Assembly (NCBI RefSeq): GCF_028765165.1
Contig: NZ_JARADB010000010.1
Location: forward strand, 50,436 to 114,435
Length of the DNA stretch: 64,000 bases
Direction: 5' to 3'
Source: Paenibacillus sp. MAHUQ-63
GTDB taxonomy: Bacteria > Bacillota > Bacilli > Paenibacillales > NBRC-103111
Shown here: one piece after another, positions 22,803 to 30,745 of the stretch
Position numbering within the stretch: position 1 is the stretch's first letter
Layout of the letters: every line of letters starts with the position of its first letter
Program-made: the position numbers and the translations under genes
Notes under the pieces: model-generated
The model's input: only the letters and a program-made list of their open reading frames with translations
Database searches by the model: none
What the model was told of the DNA's origin: nothing

Positions 22803-23780
22803 ATGAGGCCAAGTACGGTTAATGGTAAGCCTGGAAATGCCGTAACAACAAAGAAAATCAACCGCGATCCAACCGTTCTGCAAACCATACGTGCGGATGT
22901 AAAACGGCACGGGTCCATCTATGTGATGGCTATTCCCGTTATTGCTTATTATCTCATATTTCACTACGGGCCCATGTACGGCTTACAAATTGCTTTTAAA
23001 GATTTCTCGCCGGCGAAAGGGATTATAGGAAGTCCTTGGGTCGGATTTAAACATTTTGAAAGCTTTTTTAACGGGATCTATTTCTGGCGGTTAATCAAGA
23101 ATACGATTCTTATTAACTTATACGATCTCCTGTTCGGCTTCCCGGCGGCTATCGTTCTCGCATTACTGCTGAATGAAATCCGTCACAGCGTATTTAAGCG
23201 GGTGGTGCAGTCCATCTCCTACCTGCCGCACTTCATCTCCATCGTGGTTGTGGCCGGGATGATGATTGATTTCTTGAGCCGAAACGGTCTGATCAATCAA
23301 ATCTTGGGAATCTTCGGCATCGAAGCGATCGATTTCTTGAAGGATGAGAACTGGTTCCGCTTTCTGTTCGTTTCGTCCGGTATTTGGCAGGGAATCGGTT
23401 GGGGCTCGATCGTTTATTTGGCGGCAATGGCCACGATCGATCCAACCCTGTATGAAGCGGCCAGGATGGATGGCGCAAACCGCTGGAAGCAAACGCTGCA
23501 TATCACGATTCCGGGCATCATGCCGACAATCGTCATCTTGTTTATTCTGCAAATGGGGAATATGCTGACGGTCGGCAGTGAGAAGGTGCTCTTGCTTTAT
23601 AATCCGCTTACCTACGGAACGGCGGACGTTATCTCGACCTATGTCTACCGTAAAGGGGTGTTGGAAGCAAGCTACAGCTTTACCGCAGCGGTCGGGCTGT
23701 TCAACTCGGTGATCAGCTTCGTGCTCATTGTAGCGGCCAACAGCTTCGTCAAGCGGATCAGCGAGAACAAACTGTGGTAA
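22803..23780 (+). CDS. Sugar ABC transporter permease (LplB/YteP-like)
   Basis: 325 residues; AGGGAGAAG leads directly to the ATG. It has several hydrophobic helices (IYVMAIPVIAYYLIFHYGPM) and the EAA-loop coupling motif EAARMDGANRWKQTLHITIP that contacts the ATPase. The FHYGPMYGLQIAFKDF start is typical of the LplB/YteP family. It pairs with the next gene to form the membrane channel. No ATPase gene is encoded nearby, so the transporter presumably uses a shared MsmX-type ATPase from elsewhere. Confidence 0.95.
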   Translation: MRPSTVNGKPGNAVTTKKINRDPTVLQTIRADVKRHGSIYVMAIPVIAYYLIFHYGPMYGLQIAFKDFSPAKGIIGSPWVGFKHFESFFNGIYFWRLIKNTILINLYDLLFGFPAAIVLALLLNEIRHSVFKRVVQSISYLPHFISIVVVAGMMIDFLSRNGLINQILGIFGIEAIDFLKDENWFRFLFVSSGIWQGIGWGSIVYLAAMATIDPTLYEAARMDGANRWKQTLHITIPGIMPTIVILFILQMGNMLTVGSEKVLLLYNPLTYGTADVISTYVYRKGVLEASYSFTAAVGLFNSVISFVLIVAANSFVKRISENKLW

Positions 23781-23792
23781 GGAGATTCGCAC

Positions 23793-24665
23793 ATGAAACC
23801 AACCAGAGGAGAGCGAACATTCGGTTACTTCAATGCGCTCTTGATGCTCATACTTTGCGCAGTAACCCTGTATCCGATCCTGTATGTAGCGTTCGCTTCG
23901 CTTAGCGATGCCACATCGCTGCTGCAGCATCGGGGAATTATGCTCAAACCGGCGGGCTTTGATCTTGGCGCCTACAAAGCCGTTTTCGAGAATCCGATGA
24001 TTGTGAAAGGATACCAAAATACCCTATTGTACGTTGTGCTTGGTACAGCCATCAACCTGTTAATGACGTCGATCGGCGCTTACGTGCTGTCCAGACCGAA
24101 CCTTTATTTTAAAAATATGATCATGTTGGTGATTGTCGTGACGATGGTGTTCCACGGGGGGCTTATTCCGAGTTACTTGCTGGTGAACTCGCTCGGGATG
24201 ATGAATACGATGTGGGCTCTCCTCATTCCTGGTGCAATCAATACCTTCAATATGATTATCATGCGGACTTCGTTTCAAGGCATCCCGGTCAGCTTGGAGG
24301 AATCGGCTAGAATGGACGGCGCTAACGACTGGACAATTTTATTTCGTATCGTCATTCCGCTTTCGATGCCGGTGATCGCCGTCATGATTTTGTGGTATGC
24401 GGTAGGGCACTGGAATTCCTACTTTAGCGCGCTGGTCTATTTGCGGAACCGTGAGGCGTATCCTCTTCAGCTTGTGCTCCGGGAGATTCTGATCTCCAAC
24501 AATACGGATTCCATGATGGCCGGCGGGGGCGATGATAAATATGCAATCGGAGAAACGATCAAGTATGCTGCAATTATGGTCTCGACACTTCCTATCATTT
24601 GTTTATACCCGTTCCTTCAGAAGTACTTTGTCCAAGGCGTGTTGATTGGGGCTATTAAGGAGTAA
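23793..24665 (+). CDS. Sugar ABC transporter permease (LplC/YtcP-like)
   Basis: 290 residues, 12 bases after the first permease with AAGGAG between them. Helices include ALLMLILCAVTLYPILYVAF, the coupling loop reads EESARMDGANDWTILFRIVI, and the C-terminus reads LPIICLYPFLQKYFVQGVLI then GAIKE, the standard end of CUT1-type carbohydrate permeases. It is translated with the preceding permease and the following hydrolase as one operon. Confidence 0.95.
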   Translation: MKPTRGERTFGYFNALLMLILCAVTLYPILYVAFASLSDATSLLQHRGIMLKPAGFDLGAYKAVFENPMIVKGYQNTLLYVVLGTAINLLMTSIGAYVLSRPNLYFKNMIMLVIVVTMVFHGGLIPSYLLVNSLGMMNTMWALLIPGAINTFNMIIMRTSFQGIPVSLEESARMDGANDWTILFRIVIPLSMPVIAVMILWYAVGHWNSYFSALVYLRNREAYPLQLVLREILISNNTDSMMAGGGDDKYAIGETIKYAAIMVSTLPIICLYPFLQKYFVQGVLIGAIKE

Positions 24666-24667
24666 AT

Positions 24668-27600
24668 TTGAAACATTTCACCAAGAGACTTCAGGCAGAA
24701 GGAGAGGTTCCAGTGAGAGGCGTTACATTCGAGAATGCTCCGAGCAGTTGGAATGAGGCTTTACCGCTTGGCAACGGGCATTTTGGCGGTATGGCCTATT
24801 ATGAAGACAACCAATTAACCCTAGCGCTCAATCATTACGAGGTTTATTATCAGAAGCTTCATTGCTACAGTAAAAAATACCGGAATAGTGAAGGCCGAGA
24901 TTTTACGCTTCAATACGGACGTACCTATGACGAGCTGAAGAAGCTGGCTGCAGCGATGTACCGAAATCCCGAACAGGAGCCTGTCTTTCTGTACGGCGAT
25001 GTGTTATCCGCTAACAGCATGTATAGAAAGTATGGCAAGCCTTCCGGCGGAGCATCCCATTATCCGACTGGAGAAATTCACCTCATGCCTTCGGCGGAGC
25101 TTGTAGAACCCGAACATTATTCCCTTAGTCTGGATGTTGAAAGGGCTGTTGTTCAGTTACAAGTGAAGCAAGGCCAGGATCAGCTCAGCATAGACACGGT
25201 CATTTCCCAGGACGGCGATTATGTTATTACCACAGTCAACCAGACGAAACCGTCATTATTATCATCAGTTGCGATGGCTGTTCCCCAGGGAAGATATGTG
25301 GATATGAAAGTGGAGTTTCATCAATTGGATGATGCAACATTCTACTATATGGGGTCCTTCTATCCTGACGGTGAAAATAAGGAGCAGTACGGTCCGTTTT
25401 CCTTCCTTGTGATGATGAGAATCATCGGAGCCAAAGGCAGCGTTATCGCCGGCTCCCAAGAGGGTCTTCACATGGATCTGCGGGATGCGGAAGCAACGAT
25501 AACCTTGCTCACAACGGTGGTAACGGAAGAGGAAACGAAGGAACTGCTCGCCACCGCTCTGATGAGGTTGAATAGTACCGCCTCGTATGTGCAGAACCTC
25601 ATAGCCCATCATCAAGCGCATTGGGAAAGCTTCTGGTCTCGCTCTTCCATCGACTTGCCGGATAAAATGGTTGAAGATCTCTGGTATATCAACCTGTATG
25701 CAATCGCCTGCTGCAGCGGAAAAGGCGGCAGAATGCGCGGGCAAGCGTGCGGATTGAACGGCTTATGGGACATTAAGCAGCCAACCAAATGGGGCAGTAT
25801 GTGGTATTGGGATGTGAACATTCAAGCCGCATTTTGGCCGCTCTATACGGCGAACCACCTTGAAGTGGCGGAAGCGTTTAACGAGGGATTGCTCTCTCAT
25901 GTTCAGCTTGCCGAGCAAATGGCGAAGCAATTCTATGGTCTGGATGGCGTTGCAGGGGATTACCCGCATGCGCTGTATGTCAGCATCTGGCCATGGTGTG
26001 CGCAATTCCTTTGGGATTATTACCGATATAGTATGGACATGGCATTCTTAAAGGAAAAGGCGTATCCGCTGTTTAAGCAGCTGGCCGTATTTTTCGAAGG
26101 CTTCTTGCAGATTGACGCTGAGACGGGACGGTATCATATCTTCCCTGATATCTCGCCGGAACAAGGGCCATTGACCCGTAACTCGACTTGCTCCTTGGCC
26201 GCCGTTAAATATTTGATGCAGATTGCTATAGAATCGAATCAATTGCTGGGCGAAGCGGAAGCTGACCGGCTTAAATGGAGTCATATTGCGGATAACCTGG
26301 CTTTGTATCCAACAGCAGACTCCAAGCTGTACGGCGATGTGCTGGCAGATTCCGAATGGGCGCCTGCTGACCTGCATCTGCGCCATCCTTCACTTCTTAT
26401 GCCGATTTACCCGATTGGAGAAATAGGTAAAAATAGCGACCCCACGTTGAGGAAGAGAGCTGAGAATACACTTCGCTATGCAGCGAACCGGACGGAATTC
26501 GGCATGTTTCAGTTCGGTTGGCTTTCCTGCGCCGCATCCAGATTAGGGAAGGGCAGCACGGCGCTAAGGCTGCTGTATGAGCAAGGAATTGACCTGTCGC
26601 TCAGGTGCAACGGCTTGTTTGCGGAAGAGACGGAGCGCTGGATGAACTATTGCAATATCACGAATGAACCGTTATACCATCCGCATATGATGGAGGCTTC
26701 CGGTGAGATGGTCGCTGCCGTGAACGAAATGCTGCTGCAAAGCTACGATGGGGTGATCGACGTGTTTCCGGCGCTGCCCTCCGGGGAGGCTGAGCCCGAG
26801 CGTTGGGTAGGATTGTACGCCCATGAGGCAGAGAAGCTGGGCGGACGCTATGAGAAGTGGAGTCAATGCTCCTTCCGAGGCTTGCTGGCCGCAGGCGCAT
26901 TCGAGGTAAGCGCGGAGCTCAAGGACGGCCGCACGGCGTGGGTTTATGTGCGCAGCAAGGCAGGTCATCGGGCGGTGGTTCGCAACCCGTTCCCGTGCAA
27001 TGACAGGGTGGCGGTTGTCAGGAAAAGCGAGAATGCCTGGAGTCCTATTCAATATGGGGAGGAGAATGGACGGATTTCATTCGAGACGGAGAAAAACGGC
27101 GAGTACGCGCTGTATCCTCATTCGAAACCTATAACGATGGAGCCGTTTGCACCCAGCCCCGATCATGTGCCCGAGCAGCGGACAACTCCGCTTGTTCACA
27201 CAGCCCATACCCAGAGGCGCGTGTTCCTTGGCAAAGATAAAGACACGCAGCATTATAGGCTGCTCGACCATTTCACGTTCGACTACTATGCCGGCAATTC
27301 CCGTGAATCAAGGCTGGCCGCTTACCGGTTAGACTTCGGCGTGGGCTCGCATGTGCTGGACAAAGATTATACCCAAGCACTGCCTAGGCAGATTCATAAG
27401 GAAGGTGTTCTAGGCCAAACGTTCCGCCAAATATCCAAGGAGTCTGTCTTCCATCCGTATTCAGGCATCGGCTGGGAGACCGCGGAAGCCCTCATTGCCG
27501 AGGATCGCGGCGAGCCGGATGAGCTGCGCAGGGATTTTATCGGAGGCAAATGCGAGGCGACGCTGCTGGTGGAGCTGCCCAGGGGGAGGTATGATCTGGT

Positions 27601-27826
27601 CTTCGTAACGGGAGATCAAGCTGCGCCCTCTTACACAGAGGTCGAGATTGTCGGCCAATGCGCGTGGAAGCCTGAGCGTGTTCTCAAGGCCGGCGAATTT
27701 GCAACAGACATGCTGCCTGTCATACAGAGGAAGGATGGATACGTGAAGCTGAGATTCAGCACCAACGCAAGCTCCCAGTGGCGCGTGAATGTACTGATTA
27801 TCAATAAAAATTACACATATGTATAA
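24668..27826 (+). CDS. GH95-like glycoside hydrolase with C-terminal galactose-binding-like module
   Basis: Up to 1052 residues. The frame starts at a TTG (24668) with AAGGAG overlapping the permease stop; a GTG at 24713 with GAAGGAGAGG may be the real start. The N-terminal NAPSSWNEALPLGNGHFGGM is the GH95 signature, followed by an (alpha/alpha) barrel region (LWDIKQPTKWGSMWYWDVNI, HMMEASGEMVAAVNEMLLQS, DVFPALPSG). GH95 enzymes remove alpha-L-fucose or alpha-L-galactose. From about residue 890 a beta-sandwich resembles the domain at the front of rhamnogalacturonan acetylesterases (YRLDFGVGSHVL, GIGWETAEAL, DELRRDFIGG, LPRGRYDLVFVTGD). No signal peptide is seen, so it acts on imported oligosaccharides. 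Substrate is inferred to be plant cell-wall derived. Confidence 0.82.
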   Translation: MKHFTKRLQAEGEVPVRGVTFENAPSSWNEALPLGNGHFGGMAYYEDNQLTLALNHYEVYYQKLHCYSKKYRNSEGRDFTLQYGRTYDELKKLAAAMYRNPEQEPVFLYGDVLSANSMYRKYGKPSGGASHYPTGEIHLMPSAELVEPEHYSLSLDVERAVVQLQVKQGQDQLSIDTVISQDGDYVITTVNQTKPSLLSSVAMAVPQGRYVDMKVEFHQLDDATFYYMGSFYPDGENKEQYGPFSFLVMMRIIGAKGSVIAGSQEGLHMDLRDAEATITLLTTVVTEEETKELLATALMRLNSTASYVQNLIAHHQAHWESFWSRSSIDLPDKMVEDLWYINLYAIACCSGKGGRMRGQACGLNGLWDIKQPTKWGSMWYWDVNIQAAFWPLYTANHLEVAEAFNEGLLSHVQLAEQMAKQFYGLDGVAGDYPHALYVSIWPWCAQFLWDYYRYSMDMAFLKEKAYPLFKQLAVFFEGFLQIDAETGRYHIFPDISPEQGPLTRNSTCSLAAVKYLMQIAIESNQLLGEAEADRLKWSHIADNLALYPTADSKLYGDVLADSEWAPADLHLRHPSLLMPIYPIGEIGKNSDPTLRKRAENTLRYAANRTEFGMFQFGWLSCAASRLGKGSTALRLLYEQGIDLSLRCNGLFAEETERWMNYCNITNEPLYHPHMMEASGEMVAAVNEMLLQSYDGVIDVFPALPSGEAEPERWVGLYAHEAEKLGGRYEKWSQCSFRGLLAAGAFEVSAELKDGRTAWVYVRSKAGHRAVVRNPFPCNDRVAVVRKSENAWSPIQYGEENGRISFETEKNGEYALYPHSKPITMEPFAPSPDHVPEQRTTPLVHTAHTQRRVFLGKDKDTQHYRLLDHFTFDYYAGNSRESRLAAYRLDFGVGSHVLDKDYTQALPRQIHKEGVLGQTFRQISKESVFHPYSGIGWETAEALIAEDRGEPDELRRDFIGGKCEATLLVELPRGRYDLVFVTGDQAAPSYTEVEIVGQCAWKPERVLKAGEFATDMLPVIQRKDGYVKLRFSTNASSQWRVNVLIINKNYTYV

Positions 27827-27884
27827 GGAGGGAATACCCTGGGCACGACGAACGTCGCCGCTGCGATCAGCCTTAACCTTATGA

Positions 27885-27992
27885 ACGGACGAGGAGAAAA
27901 GCTGGAAGTTGATTGACGCTAATCTGACTCGTGCCGAAACGGCTGCTCTTGTACGCCGCATGCTGCAAGCTGCAAAACTGATTAATCCATAA
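27885..27992 (+). pseudogene. SLH-domain remnant
   Basis: The frame 27885-27989 reads DEEKSWKLIDANLTRAETAA and LVRRMLQAAKLINP, then TAA. This is the C-terminal half of an S-layer homology domain (the ITRAE-type helix followed by the RMLQxAxLI end), with a stop codon at 27882 just before it. It is likely the tail of a lost surface protein. In the gap 27827-28245 the other features are the hairpin at 28045 and the repeats at 28113-28200. Confidence 0.65.
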
Positions 27993-28044
27993 ATTTCCTC
28001 GATAAGGGCTGTCCCTGGCAAATCTGCCATTGGGGCGGCAAGAA

Positions 28045-28093
28045 GAAGAGGGTGTTCCCAGGTCATATTCATGGCTTTTGGGACACCCTCTTC
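28045..28093. terminator. Strong hairpin, probable transcript end
   Basis: GAAGAGGGTGTTCCCA pairs with TGGGACACCCTCTTC with a single bulged T and an 18-base loop. A T-tract is absent, so it may be an RNA-processing or structural hairpin rather than a classic terminator. Confidence 0.5.
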
Positions 28094-28112
28094 GTCTCGA
28101 ATCCGGCTGCAT

Positions 28113-28200
28113 GCCGGCTACATCGGTAAATGTATATGAAAAAATATATACATTCCCCTCTAGGCCGGCTATATCGGTAATCCGTATGAAGTCATACAGA
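28113..28200. repeat. Two tandem copies of a GCCGGCTAYATCGGTAA motif, each followed by a different hairpin
   Basis: GCCGGCTACATCGGTAA (28113-28129) and GCCGGCTATATCGGTAA (28164-28180) differ at one base. Each is followed by its own inverted repeat: AATGTATAT/ATATACATT after copy 1, and GTATGA/TCATAC after copy 2. The start-to-start distance is 51 bases. The function is unknown. Confidence 0.6.
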
Positions 28201-28245
28201 CTTCTCAGACAGCCTCTTCTTTAATTTTAACGTTTCAATTTAAAC

Positions 28246-28419
28246 TTAATCTGCCGTTAATTCCTTTGTAAGAACATCACATTCCCACTTTTTCTCAGCA
28301 TTACAAACTCCTGCATTATAAATGGTTGAATTAAAGTAATGGAACCCTGAAATAAAAATGAGGATTTGCTCTGATTCAGAACGCAAGTGGACTTCTTTAC
28401 ACTTGATGCAATAGTACAT
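28246..28419 (-). CDS. Small CxxC protein, 57 residues
   Basis: From the ATG at 28419 with GAGGTGA upstream, the product opens MYYCIKCKEVHLRSESEQIL, so a CxxC pair sits at residues 4 and 7 and two further cysteines (GVCNAEKKWECDVL) lie about 40 residues later. The spacing suggests a small zinc ribbon. No family is recognised. A longer frame to 28443 exists but lacks a better ribosome site. The region from 28420 to 28786 shows nothing I can support. Confidence 0.5.
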   Translation of the reverse strand: MYYCIKCKEVHLRSESEQILIFISGFHYFNSTIYNAGVCNAEKKWECDVLTKELTAD

Positions 28420-28786
28420 TGGGTCACCTCGTAATAAACGCATTAAAGATGTACAGCATTATTCGGCAAGATAAATTGTCTAAACACGGGGTTCTACAGT
28501 AGTTTCTATAACAACTTTTATTGAATTTTGCCTCTTTTCGCAACAACTCGAACAAGCACCTGTATGATAAATTTGAGCCCGAGATGCGAGAAATCTCAAA
28601 AGTCTTTTTGCTCCTGCCCGCGTAGCATTTCCCTGCTCGAGGAGTCCTATTATGTAGCTCTGGGAAAAAAATTACAATGTAGAAACTTAAGGATTCTGGT
28701 TTGCTTTTTTTGGTAAAAAAATTGCCTGTCTCAACAAACCGAGCCGTCTACGCTATAAACCGTCCCCAATCATCCATCAAATAAAA

Positions 28787-28817
28787 TAAGACAGCCGTCG
28801 TATGGATCGGTTGTCTT
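28787..28817 (-). terminator. Terminator of the ferritin-like gene
   Basis: AAGACAGCCG pairs with CGGTTGTCTT (one G-T type mismatch). On the minus strand it is followed by ATTTTATTT, as expected downstream of the gene ending at 28871. Confidence 0.65.
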
Positions 28818-28870
28818 AAGGATCTAAGTATTCGTAACCAAGTATTTGCCTCGTGAGCTTTTGTATTCGT

Positions 28871-29383
28871 TTAACGCAGGTTTGCTAGCAAATAATTAAA
28901 TTTCGATACAATCGTCACGTTGTCTACTGCGATTTTTGCCAGCAAGTTCTGATAATATCCAGTAGGCATAGCAGCTAACAGCTCTCCGGCAATCAGGTTA
29001 GTTTTCCATTTATTGAATATAGCCGTCTTTAATCCTTCTTTATATGATGCCGGTTCTTTATACACCGTTGTAGGTGGAGATGCCGGAACTTGGCTTCCTG
29101 TAAATGCAAAATAAATCTCCCGTAACGTTTGCAAATGTGCTCGTTCATTTTCATGTATAGAAGTAATTACACCGCGGTCTTCCTCGGATGGGGAAAGCTC
29201 AAGCAGCTTCTGGTAGAACTTTTCAGTGTTGCTCTCGTTAGCTACAGCTTCTTGAATAGCGTGCAGCGATTTCTGCAGGGCTTGATATGGCGGCTGCATG
29301 CCATTTGGGCGATAATTCCACCACATTAAATCGTAGGGAGCATATATAGCGGCATTCGGTGCGTCATAAGTACGATAATACAA
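28871..29383 (-). CDS. Ferritin-like domain protein (YhjR-like)
   Basis: 170 residues from a TTG at 29383 with AAGGGAGGTG six bases upstream; the longer frame to 29419 would place that site inside the gene. After a Tyr-rich leader (MYYRTYDAPNAAIYAPYDLM) come helices with spaced acidic and His residues: AIQEAVANESNTEKFYQKLL and GVITSIHENERAHLQTLREI, an E...ExxH pattern typical of diiron ferritin-like bundles. Relatives in spore formers are called YhjR or rubrerythrin-like. Its role may be oxidative protection or metal binding, perhaps in spores. It is downstream of the DUF1259 pair on the same strand. Confidence 0.72.
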   Translation of the reverse strand: MYYRTYDAPNAAIYAPYDLMWWNYRPNGMQPPYQALQKSLHAIQEAVANESNTEKFYQKLLELSPSEEDRGVITSIHENERAHLQTLREIYFAFTGSQVPASPPTTVYKEPASYKEGLKTAIFNKWKTNLIAGELLAAMPTGYYQNLLAKIAVDNVTIVSKFNYLLANLR

Positions 29384-29573
29384 AAAAACACCTCCCTTAT
29401 TAAGGATTTTCTTCATCATATGCGGATTACGCCTAAGAGTTAAAGAAAGTGCAGGAGGTTTTTAAGTCGAAAAGGACGTATTTGTAAACGCGGTGGCAAT
29501 TGCTTTCACGCTATACGTGCGGATCGTGATAATGATTCTTCATCTAAAGCAGATAATGCAGAACAATAAGAAT

Positions 29574-29601
29574 GGGGAACCCCGATAAATTAAGGTTCCC
29601 C
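29574..29601 (-). terminator. Hairpin downstream of the DUF1259 pair
   Basis: GGGGAACC and GGTTCCCC form a perfect stem; on the minus strand it is followed by ATTCTTATTGTT. The gap 29384-29683 also contains, on the plus strand, a 35-codon hydrophobic frame (VNAVAIAFTLYVRIVIMILH) ending at 29590 without a normal start; I regard it as unproven. Confidence 0.55.
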
Positions 29602-29683
29602 AATAACAGGATTAATTGTTGTAAGAGCCCAACAAAAATGCAAATTAGAAAATATTAAAACTTATATAAATAAGGGATATTAA

Positions 29684-30106
29684 CTAACCCAGAAAAGCGA
29701 TAGAACGTTTTACTTTCTTTGCAAATTCAATAGGATTATCAATCGACTCCCAGTGAATATACATAAGGCGCGGGTTCTCGAACAGCCAGTGATTATGGAC
29801 TGCAGTTACTGTAATCCCGTTATTGCGAAGATTGGTCAACAAACGATTGACTTGGTTTTGGAAGAGAGCCGTTTCCCCCAAACAGAGTGCGCGACCCGAT
29901 TTGTCCAATGATTCAAAAGAGAACAGTTGATAGCGGACTAAAGGAGATGTAGTACGTCTTCCTAAAATGGCAGCGTTTACTCTCCGATTTCTAGTAACAA
30001 AACAAACGGGACCTTTTGTAATTTCATGCTCCGTTGCACCTAAAATGGTTGAAAACCGATCACATAGTCTTCTAAAGGCAGGACTTACTTGCACTTGTTT
30101 CGCCAT
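29684..30106 (-). CDS. DUF1259-family protein, copy 2
   Basis: 140 residues; AAGGGATG upstream of the ATG at 30106. The DUF1259 (LppY/LpqO) core is clear: KGPVCFVTRNRRVNAAILGR, SPLVRYQLFSFESLDKSGRA, LCLGETALFQNQVNRLLTNL, ITVTAVHNHWLFENPRLMYI, HWESIDNPIEFAKKV. The HNHW motif and following His could bind metal. No signal peptide is visible. The function of the family is unknown. It is strongly similar along its whole length to the adjacent copy, indicating tandem duplication, and is probably co-transcribed with it. Confidence 0.85.
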   Translation of the reverse strand: MAKQVQVSPAFRRLCDRFSTILGATEHEITKGPVCFVTRNRRVNAAILGRRTTSPLVRYQLFSFESLDKSGRALCLGETALFQNQVNRLLTNLRNNGITVTAVHNHWLFENPRLMYIHWESIDNPIEFAKKVKRSIAFLG

Positions 30107-30153
30107 ACGTAATCATCCCTTCATAATAAAATACGAATAAAACTCAACGGCAA

Positions 30154-30573
30154 TTAACCCAAGAATGCAATAGATTCCTTGGTTCTTCTCGCAAATACGA
30201 CAGGATTCATGATGGCTTCCCAGTGCATATACATTAATCGAGGATTTTCTTTTAACCAGTGATTATGAATCGCAGTTACTTTAATCCCGCGTCTACGGAG
30301 GTTCGTTATTAAACGGTTAACCTGATCTTGATGAACGGCAGTCTCACCCAAGCATAGTGCACGACCCGAGCTATCCAGCGATTCAAACGAGAACATTTGC
30401 ATTTGAACCAGCGGGGAGCGCGTTCTTCTTCCTAAGATCGTTTCTTTTAAATTCGTCATTCGCGTCACAAAACAAACAGGACCTGCTTCAATTTCCGATT
30501 CTCCTCCTAAGATTCTGCCAAACTGCATACAAAGTCTTCTGAATTGCGGACTTAATTTCACTGATTGTGCCAT
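30154..30573 (-). CDS. DUF1259-family protein, copy 1
   Basis: 139 residues; AAAGGAGG six bases before the ATG at 30573. It has the same core as its neighbour: GPVCFVTRMTNLKETILGRR, MFSFESLDSSGRALCLGETA, IKVTAIHNHWLKENPRLMYM, HWEAIMNPVVFARR. Differences are spread along the protein (for example VHQDQVNRLI against LFQNQVNRLL), so the duplication is not recent or the copies diverge in partner or ligand. It is the first gene of the minus-strand unit, reading toward the second copy and perhaps the ferritin-like gene. Confidence 0.85.
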   Translation of the reverse strand: MAQSVKLSPQFRRLCMQFGRILGGESEIEAGPVCFVTRMTNLKETILGRRTRSPLVQMQMFSFESLDSSGRALCLGETAVHQDQVNRLITNLRRRGIKVTAIHNHWLKENPRLMYMHWEAIMNPVVFARRTKESIAFLG

Positions 30574-30694
30574 ATAAATCCTCCTTTAGTCATGTTCAGC
30601 ATAGCGTATTCTTAATGGAGAATAGCGAATTGGACTAATCCCTATGGATTCAAAAATGTGCGAATTCCATGGAACAGAAAAAACACGAAAAAAA

Positions 30695-30714
30695 GCACTC
30701 TGAGTATAGAGTGC
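30695..30714 (-). terminator. Terminator of the GMC oxidoreductase gene
   Basis: GCACTCT, GAGTAT, AGAGTGC; on the minus strand the stem is followed by TTTTTTTCG. It separates the GMC gene from the DUF1259 promoter region (30574-30694). Confidence 0.75.
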
Positions 30715-30745
30715 CTTTATGAAAACTGAACTTAAATGTTTTCAG

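Noticed and set aside
23163..24017. 284-codon minus-strand frame across the two permease genes
   Set aside because: It spans the junction of two well-supported permease genes and carries no recognisable family.
28528..28716. 62-codon plus-strand frame in the 28.4-28.8 kb gap
   Set aside because: No ribosome site, no domain, and Cys/Ser-rich translation without structure; left as unassigned sequence.
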